A stretch of DNA of 64,000 bases from assembly GCA_019118925.1 (NCBI GenBank), contig DWYC01000088.1, forward strand, positions 1 to 64,000, given 5' to 3'. The DNA comes from Candidatus Flavonifractor intestinipullorum (GTDB lineage Bacteria; Bacillota; Clostridia; Oscillospirales; Oscillospiraceae). The notes under the pieces were generated by a model. It was not told the origin of the DNA. It saw only the letters and a list, made by a program, of their open reading frames with translations, and searched no databases. The stretch's first letter is position 1, and the number at the start of each line of letters is the position of its first letter. This document shows positions 56,802 to 64,000 of this stretch, in pieces. A program made the translations under genes and the position numbers.

Positions 56802-58478
56802 TTACTTCTTGGCCTTGGCGGGGCTCATGTTCTCACGGATCCAGGCGGAGACGCGGCCGCGGACAAAGAAGTCCTCGAACACGCCCTGCTGGGCGGTATG
56901 CTCCGCATACCACTTCTTCTCGGTGAGGAGGGAGACCACGACCACGGTGATGATGCCGCAGAAGATGGCGGGGAAGCCCAGGAAGAAGCCGCCCCAGACA
57001 TAGCGCACGCCGGCGGCGTACAGGCCCAGGTACACGGCCTCGCCCACGAGCATGCTGGCGACAGCGCCCTGGGGAGTGGCCTTCTTCCAGAACAGGCCGG
57101 CCACGATGGTGGGAGTAACCAGCACCATGCCGTTGGTGGCCATATCGGTCAGGAGGGTCAGCAGAGGCAGCTCGGTGGTGGCGAAGCAGAAGCCGATGAT
57201 GCCCAGGATGACCACGATGACACGGGTACGGAACACTTCCTGCTTGGCGTGAGCCTCAACGCGGTTGTCGATGGTGTCCAGGCTGGCGCCGCCGTCGGCG
57301 CCGATGGTGGGCTCACCCTTCTTCAGGCGCAGCATGTTGGTGAGCAGGTCGTTGGACACCAGGCCGGACAGGGAGATCAGCGTGGAGTCCAGGGTGCCCA
57401 GAGCGGCAGCCAGGATGAAGGTGCAGACGATGCCCAGCATGATGGGGCTGCCCGCCATGGAGCACAGCTCCAGAATACCGGCCTCGGGGTTGGAGACGGT
57501 CACGCCCTTGGCCACGGCGCCCAGAACGACGACGCCGAAAAGGCCGTAGATGCTCAGCCAGATGCCGGAGGCGGCGGTGGCGATGGAGGACTTCTTAACC
57601 TCGCGCACGTTCTTGGCCAGGCAGATGCTCATGAAGTTGGAGGGGTAGACCAGCATAACCAGGGTGCCCAGAATGACGTTGGAGACCCAGTAGGGAATGT
57701 TGAAGTCGCCCACGTTCTCCAGGACGTAAATCTGCTCCTGGGTCTGACCGGCATACAGAGTCTGAGCGGCCTGATCGGCGGAGTGGAACATATCGCCGAC
57801 ACTGCCGTCGAAGTAGTAGCCGACCAGATAGCCCAGCACCACCAGGGAGCCGCCCAGCATAACGATAGCCGAGAAGCTGTCCACCATGGACACCGAGTGC
57901 ACGCCGCCGGTGGCCACATAGATGATGATGATGGTGAAGGCGATGGCGGAGCCCACGATGACGGGCATGGTGTCGCCGGAGGCCAGGTTCATGGCGATAC
58001 CCAGAGTACGGATCTCGGTGATGAGCCAGATGATGTTGAAGCAGACAATGATCAGAGACACAAAGAACTTCACCCAGCGGCTCTGATACCGCAGCTCCAT
58101 GATGTCGGGCAGGGTGGAGAGGCGGTACTTCTTGGCCAGGGGCCAGATCTTCTCGCTCAGGAAGAACATCACCATACCGGTGGCGGCACAGGTGACCACC
58201 GAGTTCAGGCCGGCCACGCCGTAGTTGTAGAAGAAGCCGACGCGTCCGGTGAAGGTGGTGCCGGAGTAGAACGTAACACAAGTAATCAGGAAGACCACCA
58301 CGGCGTTGCGGGACTTGCCGCCGGTGAGGTAATCCTCAAAGGTCTGGTTTTTCTTACGCTCGATTGCCTTTTTGGAGAAGCCCTGATACCAGGCCATCCA
58401 GATGACAACGGCGATATAGGCCAGCATGATAATAAACGGAATTGGGCTTTGAATCAGTTCAGCCTGCATTGCATTCAT
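56802..58478 (-). CDS. Sodium:solute symporter (SSF) family transporter
   Basis: The 558-residue polytopic protein has about 13 membrane helices. SSF features are YLTGGKSRNAVVVFLITCVTFYSGTTFTGRVGFFYNYGVAGL near the N-terminus and RYQSRWVKFFVSLIIVCFNIIWLITEIRTLG. The Na2-site-like Ser/Thr segment is LAAALGTLDSTLISLSGLVSNDL. The family takes up sugars, carboxylates, amino acids, pantothenate or betaines with sodium. A small two-helix protein precedes it, as YhdT precedes PanF. It is last in the operon that begins with an EutH-like permease. Substrate unknown. Confidence 0.92.
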   Translation of the reverse strand: MNAMQAELIQSPIPFIIMLAYIAVVIWMAWYQGFSKKAIERKKNQTFEDYLTGGKSRNAVVVFLITCVTFYSGTTFTGRVGFFYNYGVAGLNSVVTCAATGMVMFFLSEKIWPLAKKYRLSTLPDIMELRYQSRWVKFFVSLIIVCFNIIWLITEIRTLGIAMNLASGDTMPVIVGSAIAFTIIIIYVATGGVHSVSMVDSFSAIVMLGGSLVVLGYLVGYYFDGSVGDMFHSADQAAQTLYAGQTQEQIYVLENVGDFNIPYWVSNVILGTLVMLVYPSNFMSICLAKNVREVKKSSIATAASGIWLSIYGLFGVVVLGAVAKGVTVSNPEAGILELCSMAGSPIMLGIVCTFILAAALGTLDSTLISLSGLVSNDLLTNMLRLKKGEPTIGADGGASLDTIDNRVEAHAKQEVFRTRVIVVILGIIGFCFATTELPLLTLLTDMATNGMVLVTPTIVAGLFWKKATPQGAVASMLVGEAVYLGLYAAGVRYVWGGFFLGFPAIFCGIITVVVVSLLTEKKWYAEHTAQQGVFEDFFVRGRVSAWIRENMSPAKAKK

Positions 58479-58504
58479 TGCGTGTTCCCTCCCTCTTTCT
58501 TAAA

Positions 58505-58711
58505 TTAGTCGAAGGTATTGTCGTTGCGCTCCCACCAGAAGAGGAACCAGGTGAGACCCACCAGAAGAGCACCGATGACCCAGATACCTACAAAGAAGCA
58601 GGGGAACGGGCCGATGTACCCCTCGCGGTTCCACACATTCATCAGAGGGGGAATTACGCCGCAGCCGAACAGGTAGGTAATGGCCAGAAGTACAGTAATA
58701 ACCTTACGCAT
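58505..58711 (-). CDS. Small membrane protein, symporter accessory (68 aa)
   Basis: The 68-residue protein has two predicted membrane helices (about 5-25 and 38-60) and a charged C-terminus (WWERNDNTFD). Small proteins of this size and topology (DUF3311/YhdT-like) are often encoded directly before SSF transporters and are thought to form a complex with them. It starts 55 bases after the NTF2-like gene and ends 26 bases before the symporter start, so it is cotranscribed. A GGAGAT ribosome site precedes ATG 58711. Confidence 0.8.
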   Translation of the reverse strand: MRKVITVLLAITYLFGCGVIPPLMNVWNREGYIGPFPCFFVGIWVIGALLVGLTWFLFWWERNDNTFD

Positions 58712-58766
58712 GAGTGATATCTCCTTTCTTCGCTCTTATCGATGTGCTGCGGGAGCTCGAATCAGA

Positions 58767-59312
58767 TCACTCCAGGAGACGGCGGTAGGCATCGTTGCTG
58801 CGGATGCTCGCCTCCTTCCCCACGCGCCACTTGCCGTCGATGAACTGAATCCAGCACTCGCACATCTCCAAATCCTCATAGGGCTCGAAGCTCAGGTCTT
58901 TGCCGGCGCCGTGGGGGCCTACGCCGCCCTTGCCGCAGCCGGTGTTGTAAACGACCTGGCCGAACCGGTAATTGTCGCCGTCCCGGACACAGTGAATGTC
59001 CACAAACTCCACATTCAGGTCGGGGAACTGGGCCAGGGAGCGCAGGGTGTCCCAGACCACGTGATCGGAGCCCTCCAGATTGGCGCCGCCGTCCCGCTCT
59101 TCCTTCAGACCGTCGAAGTAGAAGTCGTAGACACGGCCCACCTGCTTGTGCTTCCAGATCAGCATGGTGTAGGCCTCGAACAGGTCGGCGATCTCCTGGG
59201 GCTCTTTATAGGTGCAGTTGCGGATGACATCCTCGTAGAGGGCGCGCTCGGCCATGATCTCATCTACGGTCATCTCCGTGATTTTCTTATTCTCGGTGAT
59301 ATTGGGCAGCAT
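58767..59312 (-). CDS. NTF2/SnoaL-like protein C
   Basis: The 181-residue protein has the region's shared motifs: QVGRVYDFYFDGLKEERDGG, QFPDLNVEFVDIHCVRDGDN and GPHGAGKDLSFEP, with the C-terminal WRVGKEASIRSNDAYRRLLE. The TGK triplet of the relatives is AGK here. Helices in the first 50 residues include IADLFEAYTMLIWKHK, which parallels VAELFKAYTEWIWQYK of protein A; this shows common descent. It is encoded between another NTF2-like gene and the small membrane protein in the permease/symporter operon. Confidence 0.78.
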   Translation of the reverse strand: MLPNITENKKITEMTVDEIMAERALYEDVIRNCTYKEPQEIADLFEAYTMLIWKHKQVGRVYDFYFDGLKEERDGGANLEGSDHVVWDTLRSLAQFPDLNVEFVDIHCVRDGDNYRFGQVVYNTGCGKGGVGPHGAGKDLSFEPYEDLEMCECWIQFIDGKWRVGKEASIRSNDAYRRLLE

Positions 59313-59361
59313 AGGATGTTACCTACCTTTCTTCCGTCAAATTTGAAATGATATGCAGCGC

Positions 59362-59880
59362 TTACTCCTGCTCGGGCTTGCAGGCGGCCTTGATGCACTC
59401 CATGCTGTACATGGTGAACTCCCGCACGATGCGCCAGGTGCCGTTGATCTTGCGCACGGTGGCCATGCTCATGGTGATGCACTCCTCGGGCTTGAGCGCG
59501 CGCATGGTGGCGGGGCCGTAAATGCTCTGATTGCGGTTCGTGCCCTCCATGGTGTAGTACTGCCACACCTTGTACTCGTCGCCCTTCTTCACGGCGAAGT
59601 AGTCCCGCATGTGGATCTTCAGATCGGGGAACGCGGCGGTGAACTTCAGGGCCTCCTGCATGATGGCGTGGGCCCCCTCGTAGGCGTCGCCGTTTTCCCG
59701 GCGGAGCACTGCGTCGTCGGCGTAGATATCGTAAACGCTGCCGATCCACTTGTGGTTGTAGATCAGCTCTTTGTAAAGGCGGAAGTACTCCGCGATGGAC
59801 GCCTCGTCGGTCAGCTCCATGGACTTGACCTTCTCGTTCACTTCCATCATCTCGTTGTAAAGCCGGTCTGCCTTATACAT
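59362..59880 (-). CDS. NTF2/SnoaL-like protein D
   Basis: This 172-residue paralogue has WIGSVYDIYADDAVLRRENG, AAFPDLKIHMRDYFAVKKGD and IYGPATMRALKPEE at the shared motif positions, ending WRIVREFTMYSME. The TGK triplet is replaced by TMR, so it is the most divergent domain and may have lost or changed a ligand contact. AGGAGG precedes ATG 59880. It is the second gene of the operon, after the EutH-like permease. Confidence 0.78.
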   Translation of the reverse strand: MYKADRLYNEMMEVNEKVKSMELTDEASIAEYFRLYKELIYNHKWIGSVYDIYADDAVLRRENGDAYEGAHAIMQEALKFTAAFPDLKIHMRDYFAVKKGDEYKVWQYYTMEGTNRNQSIYGPATMRALKPEECITMSMATVRKINGTWRIVREFTMYSMECIKAACKPEQE

Positions 59881-59934
59881 TGCGCCATGACCTCCTAGAA
59901 AAAATAAGTTTTCATTTTATCTCAATGGCTGCGC

Positions 59935-61044
59935 TCAACCATCGATTCGGGGGGAAGCTGCGGGGACGTTCGAATTGCGCAGGCGCTCCTGAATCAGGAC
60001 GATGGCCACGCCGCACGCACCGGCGGAAAGTTTGGCCACAATCATGGGGACAATCATATCCGGGCGCACGCCGGCGGTGTAACCCAGGTGATCGCCCAGA
60101 GCCGCGCCCACGGTGATGGCCCAGACGGTATTGATGATCGTGCCTTTTCGATCCATGTCTTTGATCATCGTAAAGACGGGGACCGAGTTGGCCAGAGCGA
60201 AAATCAGACCGGCTGTACTGGTGGAGTCGAGGACCATGTGCCTTCCGGCCGCCTTCAAGGGCCTGTCCAGCACCTTGAGCAGGATGGACAGCACCGGGAA
60301 CGTGCCCGCCAGGACAAGGGCAATGTGGCCCACCGTGGACATGGCCTCCGAGATGGGGGTCATGCCCGGGAGAATGACGGCGCCGGTGATGGCCTCAAAC
60401 CCCGCGCAGATCAGTCCGAAGTAGATGAGGGCGGTTACCGCCCGGCCGAACCACAGGGAACCGGTCACCATGGCGTTGGGGGCCAGACGCAGGCCGATGG
60501 CCAGCAGAACAGAGATGACAATGATGGGAACCATGTTGCGGAGAATAAACAGGAAGGGGAAGCCGGCCACCAGACCGCCGAGGATGCTGCCGATGGGGGT
60601 GACGATAAAACCGATCAGCAGGCCCTGTGCGAACCAGGGGTGCTTCTCCTTGGGGATAATGCCCAGCCCCACCGGGATATGAAAGACCAGAATCACGCCG
60701 AACATGGAGGCCACGATGGCGCCGCTGAGAAGTCCGGCCCGCTCGTCCACTGCCAGTTCCATTGCCAGGTCGTAGCCGCCCATATCGTTGGCCAGGATAG
60801 CGCCGAACATACCCGGGTCCACGCCGATGGCCTGAAAGAACGGGGTGATAACGGGGCCCAGGTACCGGCCGATCAGAGGAGTCAGACAGATGATACCCGC
60901 CATGCCCAGGGCCAGGGTACCCATGGCCTGGAAGCCCTCCTCAAACTTGGGCGCCAGGCCCAGCTTTCCACCGAAAATTTTGTCGAGGCCGCCCAAAATA
61001 AACCCCACGGCAACAATCCAAAGGATGATCTGATCCAGAGACAT
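59935..61044 (-). CDS. EutH-like permease
   Basis: The 369-residue membrane protein has about ten helices and EutH-family features: ILGGLDKIFGGKLGLAPKFEEGFQAMGTLALGMAGI at the start, AILANDMGGYDLAMELA near 85, GSILGGLVAGFPF, and IFALANSVPVFTMIKDMDRKGTIINTVWAITVGAALGDHLGY. EutH carries ethanolamine in the eut pathway. No other eut gene is seen here, so the substrate may be a related amine or alcohol. It is the first gene of a five-gene operon (permease, two NTF2-like, small protein, symporter) behind a sigma-54 promoter. Confidence 0.85.
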   Translation of the reverse strand: MSLDQIILWIVAVGFILGGLDKIFGGKLGLAPKFEEGFQAMGTLALGMAGIICLTPLIGRYLGPVITPFFQAIGVDPGMFGAILANDMGGYDLAMELAVDERAGLLSGAIVASMFGVILVFHIPVGLGIIPKEKHPWFAQGLLIGFIVTPIGSILGGLVAGFPFLFILRNMVPIIVISVLLAIGLRLAPNAMVTGSLWFGRAVTALIYFGLICAGFEAITGAVILPGMTPISEAMSTVGHIALVLAGTFPVLSILLKVLDRPLKAAGRHMVLDSTSTAGLIFALANSVPVFTMIKDMDRKGTIINTVWAITVGAALGDHLGYTAGVRPDMIVPMIVAKLSAGACGVAIVLIQERLRNSNVPAASPRIDG

Positions 61045-61123
61045 GAATCTCAGCGCTCCTTAACCAAAATGGCCGCGTCAGCCGCAAGCCATCCTGCGGA
61101 CGCGTCGTGTGTCTAATTATTTC

Positions 61124-61139
61124 TGCAACTCTCATGCCA
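61124..61139 (-). promoter_or_regulatory. Sigma-54 (-24/-12) promoter
   Basis: On the minus strand TGGCATGAGAGTTGCA, which fits TGGCAYG-N4-TTGCA at every defined position and has the required GG-to-GC distance. It lies 80 bases before the EutH-like gene. Sigma-54 promoters need an ATP-driven activator, none of which is encoded in the window. Confidence 0.75.
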
Positions 61140-61161
61140 AAACAATTACAAATCGGGAACG

Positions 61162-61199
61162 TTTGAAGAATAAAGACAACATTTGAAGAATAAAGACAA
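61162..61199. repeat. Two 18-base direct repeats upstream of the sigma-54 promoter
   Basis: TTTGAAGAATAAAGACAA occurs twice with a 20-base period (nearly two helical turns). The position, 23-60 bases upstream of the -24 element, suggests binding sites for an activator or repressor. Confidence 0.75.
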
Positions 61200-61244
61200 A
61201 AATAATACAAAAAAAGCAGGAAAATTTTCAATGAGATCGGCAAT

Positions 61245-61484
61245 ATGAAAAATAGAAATCACTTTTTCTCCGCCGCTTGCAGCGGGAATTTTTCGCGGCG
61301 GGCAGCGTCAATTTTGTTGCGTATGAGCATCGGTTGTTGTCCTGATGCAACGATCCGGGGGCAAACGGCGCAGAAAAGACAGGTACTATCATACATAATT
61401 TCGGAACAAATGTAAAATTAAAAAACTGGAAAGTCCGAAGAAAATGAAAATTTTTTCAAAAAGCGGCCGATTTTATGGAAAAAA
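61245..61484. other. AT-rich intergenic stretch with inverted repeats
   Basis: No gene. It contains a GC-rich imperfect stem (CCGCCGCTTGCAGCGG...CGCGGCGGGC, 61271-61303). A second inverted repeat has a GCATC / GATGC core flanked by GTTGC / GCAAC (about 61317-61357). Either could be an activator site for the sigma-54 promoter or an RNA hairpin; I cannot decide. Confidence 0.4.
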
Positions 61485-61513
61485 TGGACAAGACAAACCG
61501 GTTCTGATACAAT
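61485..61513 (+). promoter_or_regulatory. Promoter of the LacI-family gene
   Basis: TGGACA, 17 bases, TACAAT, 47 bases before ATG 61560. A palindrome AACCGGTT lies inside the spacer and could be an autoregulatory site. Confidence 0.6.
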
Positions 61514-61559
61514 AGAAACCAAAGAGACCGTACATTCGAAACGAGGAAGGTGAGGGGTT

Positions 61560-62615
61560 ATGGCAGAAAGAGGGCACCGGAACAGCGGCGTGACAGCCAC
61601 CGACGTGGCCCGGCGAGCGGGCGTGTCTCAATCGACCGTCTCCCGGGTGTTGAATCCAAATGGAAAGGTAAAGGTCCAGGAAGAGGCCCGGCAGCGGGTG
61701 CTCCAGGCGGCCCGGGAGCTGGGATACCGCCCCAACGCCATCGCGCAGACGATGATCTCCGGCCGTTCCAAAATTGTGGGGGTGGTGGTGTCCGACTACT
61801 TCAACGTCTTTTACTACCAGATGCTCCAGCTGCTGACCAACCGTCTGATGGCTGCGGGACTCCAGGCCATGGTGTTCTCCTCGCCGCCCCGGTCGGACAT
61901 CAACGAGCTGCTCCAGCGCTTCTACCGCTATCAGGTGGACGGGGTGATTGTGACCTCCTCGGCGCTCTCCCACCATGTGACCGAACAGGGCATCCAGAGG
62001 GGGGTGCCGGTGGTGCTCATCAATGGATATTTGCCGGATATGGGGGTCAACGCTGTGCAGAGCGACCAGTTCGGCAGCGGTATCCTTATGGCGGACTACC
62101 TGGTGGGGGTAGGACACCGGCGCTTCGCCTATGTGAGCTCCGAGAACAGCCCCCACCGCAACTACATGCCCCGGCAGGAGGGCTTCCTGGAGGGCCTGCG
62201 CCGCCACGGCGTGGATACCTGCCGGGTGATTCCCGGGGGATACAGCTACCAAAGCGGCCTGGAGGTGGGGGAGAGCCTGGCCCGGGAGGCGGACATGCCC
62301 GACGCCATTTTCTGCTCCGGCGACTGGAACGCCATGGGCGTTCTGGACGCCCTGCGGCGGCACTCCCGGCGGGAGATCGGACGGGAGGTCTCGGTCACCG
62401 GCTATGACACCCCGATCCTCACGGGGCTGGAGGCCTATTCCATCACCGGCCTGACCCAGGACATGGACGGCCTGTGCAGCGACGCGGTAGAGCTGCTGGA
62501 AACGCTGATGGAGGACCCGGAGAGACCGCCGCAGCTTCTGACCCGGCCCATGCATTTGACGATTCGTTCTTCGTCCCGCCCGCTTCCCCGGGAAATGGAG
62601 CAGAAAAAGGGCTGA
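61560..62615 (+). CDS. LacI-family transcriptional regulator
   Basis: The 351-residue regulator has an N-terminal LacI HTH and hinge (about 10-60: VTATDVARRAGVSQSTVSRVLNPNGKVKVQEEARQRVLQAARELGYRPNAIAQTM) and a periplasmic-binding-protein-like effector domain (KIVGVVVSDYFNVFYYQML, DGVIVTSS, DYLVGVGHRRFAYVSSENSPHR, DAIFCSGDWNAMGVLDALR). The effector is probably the substrate of the neighbouring catabolic locus. A 12-base palindrome in the next promoter is a likely target. GAGGGGT-type ribosome site precedes ATG 61560. Confidence 0.93.
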   Translation: MAERGHRNSGVTATDVARRAGVSQSTVSRVLNPNGKVKVQEEARQRVLQAARELGYRPNAIAQTMISGRSKIVGVVVSDYFNVFYYQMLQLLTNRLMAAGLQAMVFSSPPRSDINELLQRFYRYQVDGVIVTSSALSHHVTEQGIQRGVPVVLINGYLPDMGVNAVQSDQFGSGILMADYLVGVGHRRFAYVSSENSPHRNYMPRQEGFLEGLRRHGVDTCRVIPGGYSYQSGLEVGESLAREADMPDAIFCSGDWNAMGVLDALRRHSRREIGREVSVTGYDTPILTGLEAYSITGLTQDMDGLCSDAVELLETLMEDPERPPQLLTRPMHLTIRSSSRPLPREMEQKKG

Positions 62616-62622
62616 TTTGCTC

Positions 62623-62651
62623 TTGACAGTGGGCAGGAAAGGGCGTATGAT
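62623..62651 (+). promoter_or_regulatory. Promoter of the double NTF2-like gene
   Basis: TTGACA, 17 bases, TATGAT, only 8 bases after the LacI gene stop. A strong sigma-70-type promoter. Confidence 0.75.
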
Positions 62652-62668
62652 GAGAGTATCTCAGATAA

Positions 62669-62680
62669 GAATACGTATTC
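62669..62680 (+). promoter_or_regulatory. Candidate LacI-type operator
   Basis: GAATACGTATTC, a perfect 12-base palindrome with the central CG usual for LacI-family operators, just downstream of the -10 and start site. It is well placed for repression by the LacI-family protein encoded upstream. Confidence 0.6.
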
Positions 62681-62706
62681 ACACAATTTAGTTGGAGGTG
62701 CCTCTC

Positions 62707-63798
62707 ATGGATGATGTGAAGATCTATTATGGCGATCAGTCTCAAGTCAACCCGCTGGGCCGCCGGAATTATGACGAATACCTGACTTATACCGAGAAGA
62801 AACAGGAGCTGCCCGGATTTGACCGGGAGTATCTGGACATTGTAGACTATATTATCAAGATCACGCACCGGATCTGGGAGGAGAAGGGCGTGGGCATCAT
62901 TTACGACACCTATGCCAACAACTGTGTGGTCCATACGGGCGACGGCGCTTCGGTGGGCTCGCAAAACGTGGTGTCCAATACGCTCTCGATGCTCCACGCG
63001 TTCCCGGACCGCCGCTCCATGGCGGAGGACGTCATCTGGTCGGAGGACACGCCGGGCGTGTTCCTCTCGTCCCATCGGATTCTCTCCACGGCCACCAATC
63101 TGGGCGAGAGCAATTTCGGCCCGGCCACCGGGAAGAAGGTCTATTTCCGCACCATCGCCGACTGTGCCTGCACGGAGAATCTGATTTTTGAGGAATGGCT
63201 GGTACGGGACAACCTCTGGCTGGTCAAGCAGCTGGGCCTGGACCCCTGGGCTCTGGCCCGGCAGATGGCCGCGGGCCAGAGCGCGAAAGCGCCCGCCGGC
63301 CGGGACGAGTGCATGGAGGGGCAGTTCCTGCCCGAAGTGTATACCGCCAAGGATGATTCGGTGGGCGAGCAGCTGCTGGAGGCCCTCAACGACATCTATA
63401 ACCGCAAGCTGATTAACCGGGTGTGCGATCTGTACGCCGGAAACGCAGTGGTCCACACCGTCTGCAATCAGGATCTGGTGGGGCACGACGAGATTCAGGG
63501 GTCCATTGTGAGCCTGCTGGCCTCCTTCCCCAACAGCCGCCTGCTGGTGGACCGGGTCACCTGTAACTACCATGAGGAGGACAGCTCCTGGCACGTCTCG
63601 GCCCGCTGGCGCCTGCGGGGCCTGCACGAGGGCATCGGCCGCTTCGGCGCCCCCACCGGCAAGCAGGTGGACATTCTGGGCATTACCCAATACCGCTTTG
63701 TCCAGGGCAAAGTAGTGGAGGCCTGGGAGCTCTATGACGGACTGGATGTGCTCCGGCAGCTCTGCCTGGGGGACGGGCATCCCGCCGAGGAGATCTGA
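62707..63798 (+). CDS. Double-domain NTF2/SnoaL-like protein
   Basis: The 363-residue protein contains two tandem NTF2/SnoaL domains. The first (about 35-190) has GVGIIYDTYANNCVVHTGDG, AFPDRRSMAEDVIW and NFGPATGKKVYFR. The second (about 225-355) has INRVCDLYAGNAVVHTV, SFPNSRLLVDRVTC and RFGAPTGKQVDILGI. Both keep the TGK motif seen in proteins A and B. Short proteins A-D would need to dimerise to reach the same two-domain unit. ATG 62707 follows GGAGGTG; the track's TTG start is rejected. Probably an enzyme of, or binding protein for, the compound handled by the locus. Confidence 0.82.
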   Translation: MDDVKIYYGDQSQVNPLGRRNYDEYLTYTEKKQELPGFDREYLDIVDYIIKITHRIWEEKGVGIIYDTYANNCVVHTGDGASVGSQNVVSNTLSMLHAFPDRRSMAEDVIWSEDTPGVFLSSHRILSTATNLGESNFGPATGKKVYFRTIADCACTENLIFEEWLVRDNLWLVKQLGLDPWALARQMAAGQSAKAPAGRDECMEGQFLPEVYTAKDDSVGEQLLEALNDIYNRKLINRVCDLYAGNAVVHTVCNQDLVGHDEIQGSIVSLLASFPNSRLLVDRVTCNYHEEDSSWHVSARWRLRGLHEGIGRFGAPTGKQVDILGITQYRFVQGKVVEAWELYDGLDVLRQLCLGDGHPAEEI

Positions 63799-63846
63799 AC
63801 CGGTCCCTTTTCCAAATCGAAGTTTTATAGCGTTTTATAAAATTCA

Positions 63847-63889
63847 CCCCCTCCGCAGCACTCCCGGAAAAGAGAGGCTGCGGAGGGGG
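63847..63889 (-). terminator. Hairpin after the Crp/Fnr-type gene
   Basis: CCCCCTCCGCAGC / GCTGCGGAGGGGG, 13 base pairs with a 17-base loop, followed on the minus strand by TGAATTTTATAAAA. It may serve both convergent genes. Confidence 0.6.
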
Positions 63890-63893
63890 CGGA

Positions 63894-64000
63894 TTATTCT
63901 TCGCGTTCCCGCATGATCTTACGGATTTTACTGAGGGTGACGGGCGTCATATTGAGCAGCGACGCGATGTACTTATGGCCGATCTGGTCAATCAGGCCGG
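63894..64000 (-). CDS. Crp/Fnr-type regulator, C-terminal fragment cut by the window edge
   Basis: The 35 visible residues end a gene that continues beyond the window and is absent from the ORF track. The text DQIGHKYIASLLNMTPVTLSKIRKIMRERE matches the recognition-helix region of Crp/Fnr-family proteins (IASxLxxTPxTLSRIR). The cyclic-nucleotide-binding-like domain is expected outside the window. The identity is a judgement from this short motif only. Confidence 0.6.
   Translation of the reverse strand, partial: GLIDQIGHKYIASLLNMTPVTLSKIRKIMREREE

Noticed and set aside
1-64000. CRISPR arrays, transposases, integrases, phage or plasmid genes
   Set aside because: Looked for and not found. The repeats present are short coding repeats, one promoter-proximal direct repeat, and terminator stems.

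Overview
The window is chromosomal DNA from a GC-rich, low-mobility Firmicute, most probably a gut member of the Oscillospiraceae (Flavonifractor / Lawsonibacter / Pseudoflavonifractor-like). This is inferred from gene content and style, not from a marker gene: strong AGGAGG ribosome sites, extended -10 promoters, GC-rich intrinsic terminators, a SipW/TasA-like operon, LTA synthase and LCP proteins, a long-form HPF, and a corrinoid methyltransferase/RACo set typical of anaerobic Clostridia. I saw no rRNA or tRNA genes, CRISPR array, transposase, integrase or phage gene.

Layout. 1-470: remnant of an XRE regulator. 0.47-7.2 kb: CDF metal transporter, a two-component system followed by an HtrA-like protease (a CssRS-HtrA-like envelope-stress module), an amidohydrolase, and hibernation factor HPF. 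7.2-16.2 kb: a surface-fibre operon behind a GEMM-I (cyclic dinucleotide) riboswitch and terminator. It holds a SipW-type signal peptidase, four TasA/camelysin-like substrates, a 1197-residue adhesin with isopeptide-type Cna-B domains, and an SLH wall-anchoring protein. 16.2-22.5 kb (minus): AlkD-like repair protein and an oligopeptide/dipeptide ABC importer. 23.1-25.1 kb: Vat-like acetyltransferase and alanine dehydrogenase. 25.2-37.7 kb (minus): MBOAT/SGNH acylation pair, MurC, a polar amino-acid ABC importer, an EFR1-type flavodoxin-ferredoxin, LTA synthase, and a NitT/TauT-type ABC importer. 37.9-40.4 kb (plus): small hypothetical gene, LCP ligase, MarR regulator with palindromic operators, RNHCP protein. 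40.4-42.6 kb (minus): DAHP synthase and prephenate dehydrogenase behind a tyrosine-rich leader peptide and terminator, an apparent ribosome-mediated attenuator. 42.7-47.3 kb: trehalose PTS, phosphotrehalase and divergent TreR. 47.3-48.7 kb: coiled-coil protein and a collagen-like surface/spore protein.

48.8-63.8 kb is the most unusual part. It carries two UroD-fold methyltransferases, a corrinoid protein, the corrinoid-reactivating RACo protein, a DUF2284 protein and a PocR-domain AraC regulator. Next come an EutH-like permease and a sodium/solute symporter with its small partner, interleaved with five genes that encode six related NTF2/SnoaL-like domains. A near-consensus sigma-54 promoter drives the permease end and a LacI regulator with a palindromic operator sits at the other end. 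I read this as a catabolic locus for an imported, possibly methylated, substrate. The substrate cannot be read from the sequence. The right edge cuts a Crp/Fnr-type regulator.

Regulation visible in the DNA is rich: riboswitch, leader-peptide attenuator, sigma-54 promoter, and operators for MarR, TreR and LacI. Most long ORFs of the track opposite these genes are shadows caused by the high GC content.
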